Shown: in pieces, positions 63,101 through 64,000 of the stretch | Layout: each line of letters begins with the position of its first letter | Numbering within the stretch: position 1 is the stretch's first letter | NCBI GenBank assembly: GCA_037389465.1 | Contig: JAZARR010000110.1 | Coordinates: 2,609,501-2,673,500, forward strand | Length of the DNA stretch: 64,000 nt | DNA from: Baylisascaris procyonis | Taxonomy: Eukaryota; Nematoda; Chromadorea; Rhabditida; Ascarididae | Direction: 5' to 3' | Made by a program: the position numbers and the translations under genes | The notes under the pieces: generated by a model | Seen by the model: only the letters and a program-made list of their open reading frames with translations | What the model was told of the DNA's origin: nothing | Database searches by the model: none

Positions 63101-63293
63101 TATGTTATGATTGTAAGGTGGTTCTGGCGGAAAAGCCGTTGATCTCAGAAGAGACAGATTTACTCGAACCATCTCTGCTCGATCAGTTGGTTTGTCATAT
63201 CGGATCGTTGGCATCTGTCTATCACAAACCACCAAGTTCATTCGTCGATACAGCTAAACAACCGTTGCGGTTGACTAATGCACAAACTGCTGG
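18138..63293 (+). CDS. apb-1: Beta-adaptin, large subunit of AP-1/AP-2 clathrin adaptors; 12 exons, 3'-truncated by window edge
   Basis: Links clathrin to cargo-bearing membranes at the plasma membrane (AP-2) and trans-Golgi/endosomes (AP-1); nematodes are known to share one beta subunit. Exons 18138-18174, 18964-19069, 19623-19758, 20495-20566, 20764-20937, 21236-21417, 21860-22081, 60075-60215, 60565-60730, 61784-61975, 62130-62309 and 63118-63293 join in phase into 594 codons with no stop or frameshift. The protein opens [19 protein letters not shown], the usual beta-adaptin N-terminus. It covers the whole Adaptin_N alpha-solenoid trunk, ending soon after [16 protein letters not shown] and [11 protein letters not shown], where the clathrin-binding hinge begins; hinge and ear lie beyond 64000. 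Intron 7, at codon 310, is 37,993 bp and holds a satellite array, while the other complete introns are 0.15-1.05 kb. Family beta-1/beta-2 similarity is very strong; which adaptor it serves cannot be told from sequence. Confidence 0.98.
18175..18963 (+). other. apb-1 intron 1
   Basis: 789 bp, AT-rich; nothing recognised. Confidence 0.8.
18964..19069 (+). CDS. apb-1: apb-1 exon 2
   Basis: [20 protein letters not shown] then [15 protein letters not shown], residues 13-47. Acceptor TTATTTAG, donor GTTCGT. Confidence 0.97.
19070..19622 (+). other. apb-1 intron 2
   Basis: 553 bp, AT-rich; nothing recognised. Confidence 0.8.
19623..19758 (+). CDS. apb-1: apb-1 exon 3
   Basis: [20 protein letters not shown] and on to MAVNTFVK, residues 48-93. 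Acceptor ATTTCAG, donor GTTTTA. Confidence 0.97.
19759..20494 (+). other. apb-1 intron 3 with C/T tract
   Basis: 736 bp. Contains a C/T-rich tract at about 20391-20427; its complement has several G runs that could form a G-quadruplex. Confidence 0.75.
20495..20566 (+). CDS. apb-1: apb-1 exon 4
   Basis: [24 protein letters not shown], 24 codons (94-117), an invariant adaptin trunk segment. Acceptor TTTGCAG, donor GTTAGC. Confidence 0.97.
20764..20937 (+). CDS. apb-1: apb-1 exon 5
   Basis: [20 protein letters not shown] through DLLSDSNPM, residues 118-175. Acceptor TATGCAG, donor GTAGGT. Confidence 0.97.
21236..21417 (+). CDS. apb-1: apb-1 exon 6
   Basis: [20 protein letters not shown] through [13 protein letters not shown], residues 176-235 plus two bases of 236. 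Acceptor GATATAG, donor GTGAGT. Confidence 0.97.
21418..21859 (+). other. apb-1 intron 6
   Basis: 442 bp; nothing recognised. Confidence 0.8.
21860..22081 (+). CDS. apb-1: apb-1 exon 7, last before the satellite intron
   Basis: [20 protein letters not shown] through NINLIVQK, ending with AG of Arg310. Acceptor TTTTGTAG, donor GTTTGT at 22082. Confidence 0.97.
22425..22440. repeat. Perfect 16-bp palindrome with E-box core
   Basis: TGCTTCACGTGAAGCA reads the same on both strands; the centre is the E-box CACGTG. Confidence 0.9.
22518..22537. repeat. Perfect 20-bp palindrome
   Basis: AGATATCACATGTGATATCT is its own reverse complement. It lies about 245 bp before the first satellite monomer. 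Confidence 0.95.
22591..22682. repeat. GC-rich long hairpin, tRNA-like boxes on the minus strand
   Basis: Arms 22591-22613 and 22664-22682 pair at 17 of 19 positions with a 4-nt bulge; the loop is 50 nt. On the minus strand it contains an A-box-like TAGCGGCGTGG (22671-22661) and, 44 nt downstream, a B-box-like GGTTCAA (22627-22621), close to tRNA spacing. The tRNA arms themselves pair poorly, so it is at most a SINE head or decayed tRNA-derived element, not a working tRNA. Confidence 0.5.
22782..59740 (+). repeat. Satellite array: 72 head-to-tail monomers of ~516 bp inside apb-1 intron 7
   Basis: A single unit repeats in one orientation without interruption. Aligning the conserved word TTCGTGATCAAC gives 72 starts: unit 1 about 22782, then 23299, about 23816, 24333, 24851, 25366, 25881, 26397 and so on to 58900 and 59418; the mean period is 516.0 bp, most units are 514-519, and a few are 512. 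Copies are highly similar, with a nearly invariant core (170 bp in unit 1, 22970-23140) and an indel hotspot just after CCCTGTAC. Open frames of 60-130 codons exist on both strands in every copy, but nearly all start with GTG or TTG, and I do not regard them as genes. No AATAAA occurs in the monomer on either strand. Both flanks are unique sequence of one gene, so this is a genuine intronic array, although exact copy number depends on the assembly. Confidence 0.98.
59741..59885 (+). repeat. Diverged terminal monomer fragment
   Basis: Continues the monomer in register but with sharply lower identity: in the first 81 bases after CGGTTTTC I count about 22 mismatches without indels. Homology fades near 59885 (TTTCTGTAGAAA aligned with the unit's ATCTATATAGAAA). 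This is the old right edge of the array. Confidence 0.85.
59886..60074 (+). other. Right end of apb-1 intron 7
   Basis: 189 bp of unique intron between the array and exon 8; includes a short G/A-rich patch (60020-60032). Nothing else seen. Confidence 0.8.
60075..60215 (+). CDS. apb-1: apb-1 exon 8, first after the satellite intron
   Basis: The first A completes Arg310; then [20 protein letters not shown] through VLSELK. Continues the adaptin trunk exactly where exon 7 stops. Acceptor TTTCTAG, donor GTAAGT. Confidence 0.97.
60216..60564 (+). other. apb-1 intron 8 with a T-arm-like hairpin
   Basis: 349 bp. Contains the hairpin at 60458-60483 and a stretch (60461-60511) related in reverse orientation to 17896-17960. 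Confidence 0.7.
60458..60483. repeat. Perfect 9-bp stem, 8-nt loop hairpin
   Basis: TGGGATCGG pairs with CCGATCCCA around loop GTTTAAAT. The shape resembles a tRNA T-arm, but no tRNA body surrounds it. Confidence 0.85.
60565..60730 (+). CDS. apb-1: apb-1 exon 9
   Basis: [20 protein letters not shown] through VQEAVVVIK, residues 357-412. The acceptor ends in GAAG, an unusual A before AG, and is fixed by phase and family sequence. Donor GTATGG. Confidence 0.96.
60731..61783 (+). other. apb-1 intron 9
   Basis: 1,053 bp. A GC-richer stretch lies at about 61545-61720 without an ORF; a 14-bp direct repeat, TCTTTACGAATAAT, occurs twice near 61449-61478. No gene seen. Confidence 0.7.
61784..61975 (+). 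CDS. apb-1: apb-1 exon 10
   Basis: [20 protein letters not shown] through [11 protein letters not shown], 64 codons (413-476). Too few flanking bases to show as a long ORF. Acceptor ATTTAAG, donor GTGAGT. Confidence 0.96.
62130..62309 (+). CDS. apb-1: apb-1 exon 11
   Basis: [20 protein letters not shown] through [12 protein letters not shown], residues 477-536. Acceptor GTTACAG, donor GTTCGT. Confidence 0.97.
62310..63117 (+). other. apb-1 intron 11
   Basis: 808 bp; nothing recognised. Confidence 0.8.
63118..63293 (+). CDS. apb-1: apb-1 exon 12, end of trunk and start of hinge
   Basis: [20 protein letters not shown] through LTNAQTAG, residues 537-594 plus two bases. Acceptor TTGTAAG, donor GTGAGT at 63294. 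Beyond the conserved [10 protein letters not shown] the sequence diverges as expected for the hinge. Confidence 0.95.
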
Positions 63294-64000
63294 GTGAGTG
63301 GATTCTATTCAGTGAACGGCGAAACTCTGAAGTCATTGTGTGATAGGCGGTAGGTTACGAAGGCTGATACTGCAGATCAAGTTCAATCATTTTCCGTTGC
63401 GTCCATCTCCCCCTCATCCCTCCCGTCGTTCCCTCGTTCCCTCCTCCCCCTCCTTCATCCTTAATACCTCTCTTTTGTTTTTCATTCCCCCCTTCCAATT
63501 ACGTTGATGATGTCATCTTGATTCGAATTGTTGCATAAGGAGAAGAGAAATTGTTAACTCTACTATTAGTAGTCCATAGTTTTATTAGTAATTAAGTGCA
63601 TTATTTATCCAACTTTGATGCGTTATTTTGAGAAACCTTTTTTATAATAGTTATGAATCATCGAAATTGCTAGCGCGATGAAATTAGATCTCATAATATA
63701 ACGCATTTCACAGCATAAACGTATTGTTTATTTTTGTATGCTGCGTGTGATGTTTAATGTGATCGACGCCGTTTGTTAATGTGATATACAAATGATGCTA
63801 GCTTGAATGATCAATTCCACTGTATATAGTTTTATTACTATTTATCTTTACTATTTATTACTATTTCATCTATGGGTTTTGACTGTTTATCATTTATTTG
63901 GAATTTATCGCAGTTTGGTGATTTCCTTTCTTCTGGTATGCGTTTGTTTATAAGAAAGACATTTCTTCCACCGCCGCCCCTCCCCTCCCTCCCACGTCGC
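63294..64000 (+). other. apb-1 intron 12 (continues beyond window)
   Basis: At least 707 bp. Strong C/T tracts at about 63404-63495 and at the window end (63969-63994), otherwise AT-rich. The next exon (hinge/ear) is outside the window. Confidence 0.75.

Overview
This window is eukaryotic and almost certainly from a nematode. It is A+T-rich, and it carries two spliced genes on the + strand with compact nematode-type 3' splice sites (many end in TTTCAG, TTGCAG or TTTAG). A 3' splice site lies 25 nt before one start codon, as expected for a spliced-leader acceptor. The proteins read like nematode CREB and beta-adaptin. I cannot name the species.

Layout. (1) 1-13192: the 3' part of a CREB/CRH-1 transcription factor gene (crh-1). 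Seven coding exons join in phase, from the kinase-inducible domain with its RRPSY phospho-site to the C-terminal bZIP; earlier exons lie left of the window. Its 6.9 kb first visible intron holds four perfect CRE sites in total with the preceding intron, an (AT)n run and polypurine/polypyrimidine blocks. (2) 13193-18137: about 4.9 kb with no gene I can support. (3) 18138-63293 and beyond: the beta-adaptin gene (apb-1, large subunit of the AP-1/AP-2 clathrin adaptors). Twelve in-phase exons encode the first 594 residues, essentially the whole solenoid trunk; the hinge tail and ear lie to the right of the window.

The most striking object is intron 7 of apb-1, which is 37,993 bp long. It contains a head-to-tail array of 72 copies of a ~516 bp monomer (about 22782-59740), followed by ~145 bp of a strongly diverged monomer. 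The copies form local subfamilies and ~1.03 kb and ~3.1 kb higher-order repeats. Each carries a conserved ATTTCAG acceptor-like site on the gene's sense strand. The exons on both sides still join in frame, so a conserved housekeeping gene must apparently be transcribed and spliced across a 37 kb satellite. A GC-rich block with palindromes and a long hairpin abuts the left edge of the array.

The second point of interest is in crh-1. CRE sites cluster around the phospho-site exon and in the next intron, and the first exon after them opens with an in-frame ATG one base past its acceptor. That arrangement resembles the internal ICER promoter of mammalian CREM, which makes an autoregulated repressor lacking the phospho-site. 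No functional link between the two genes is evident beyond shared orientation.
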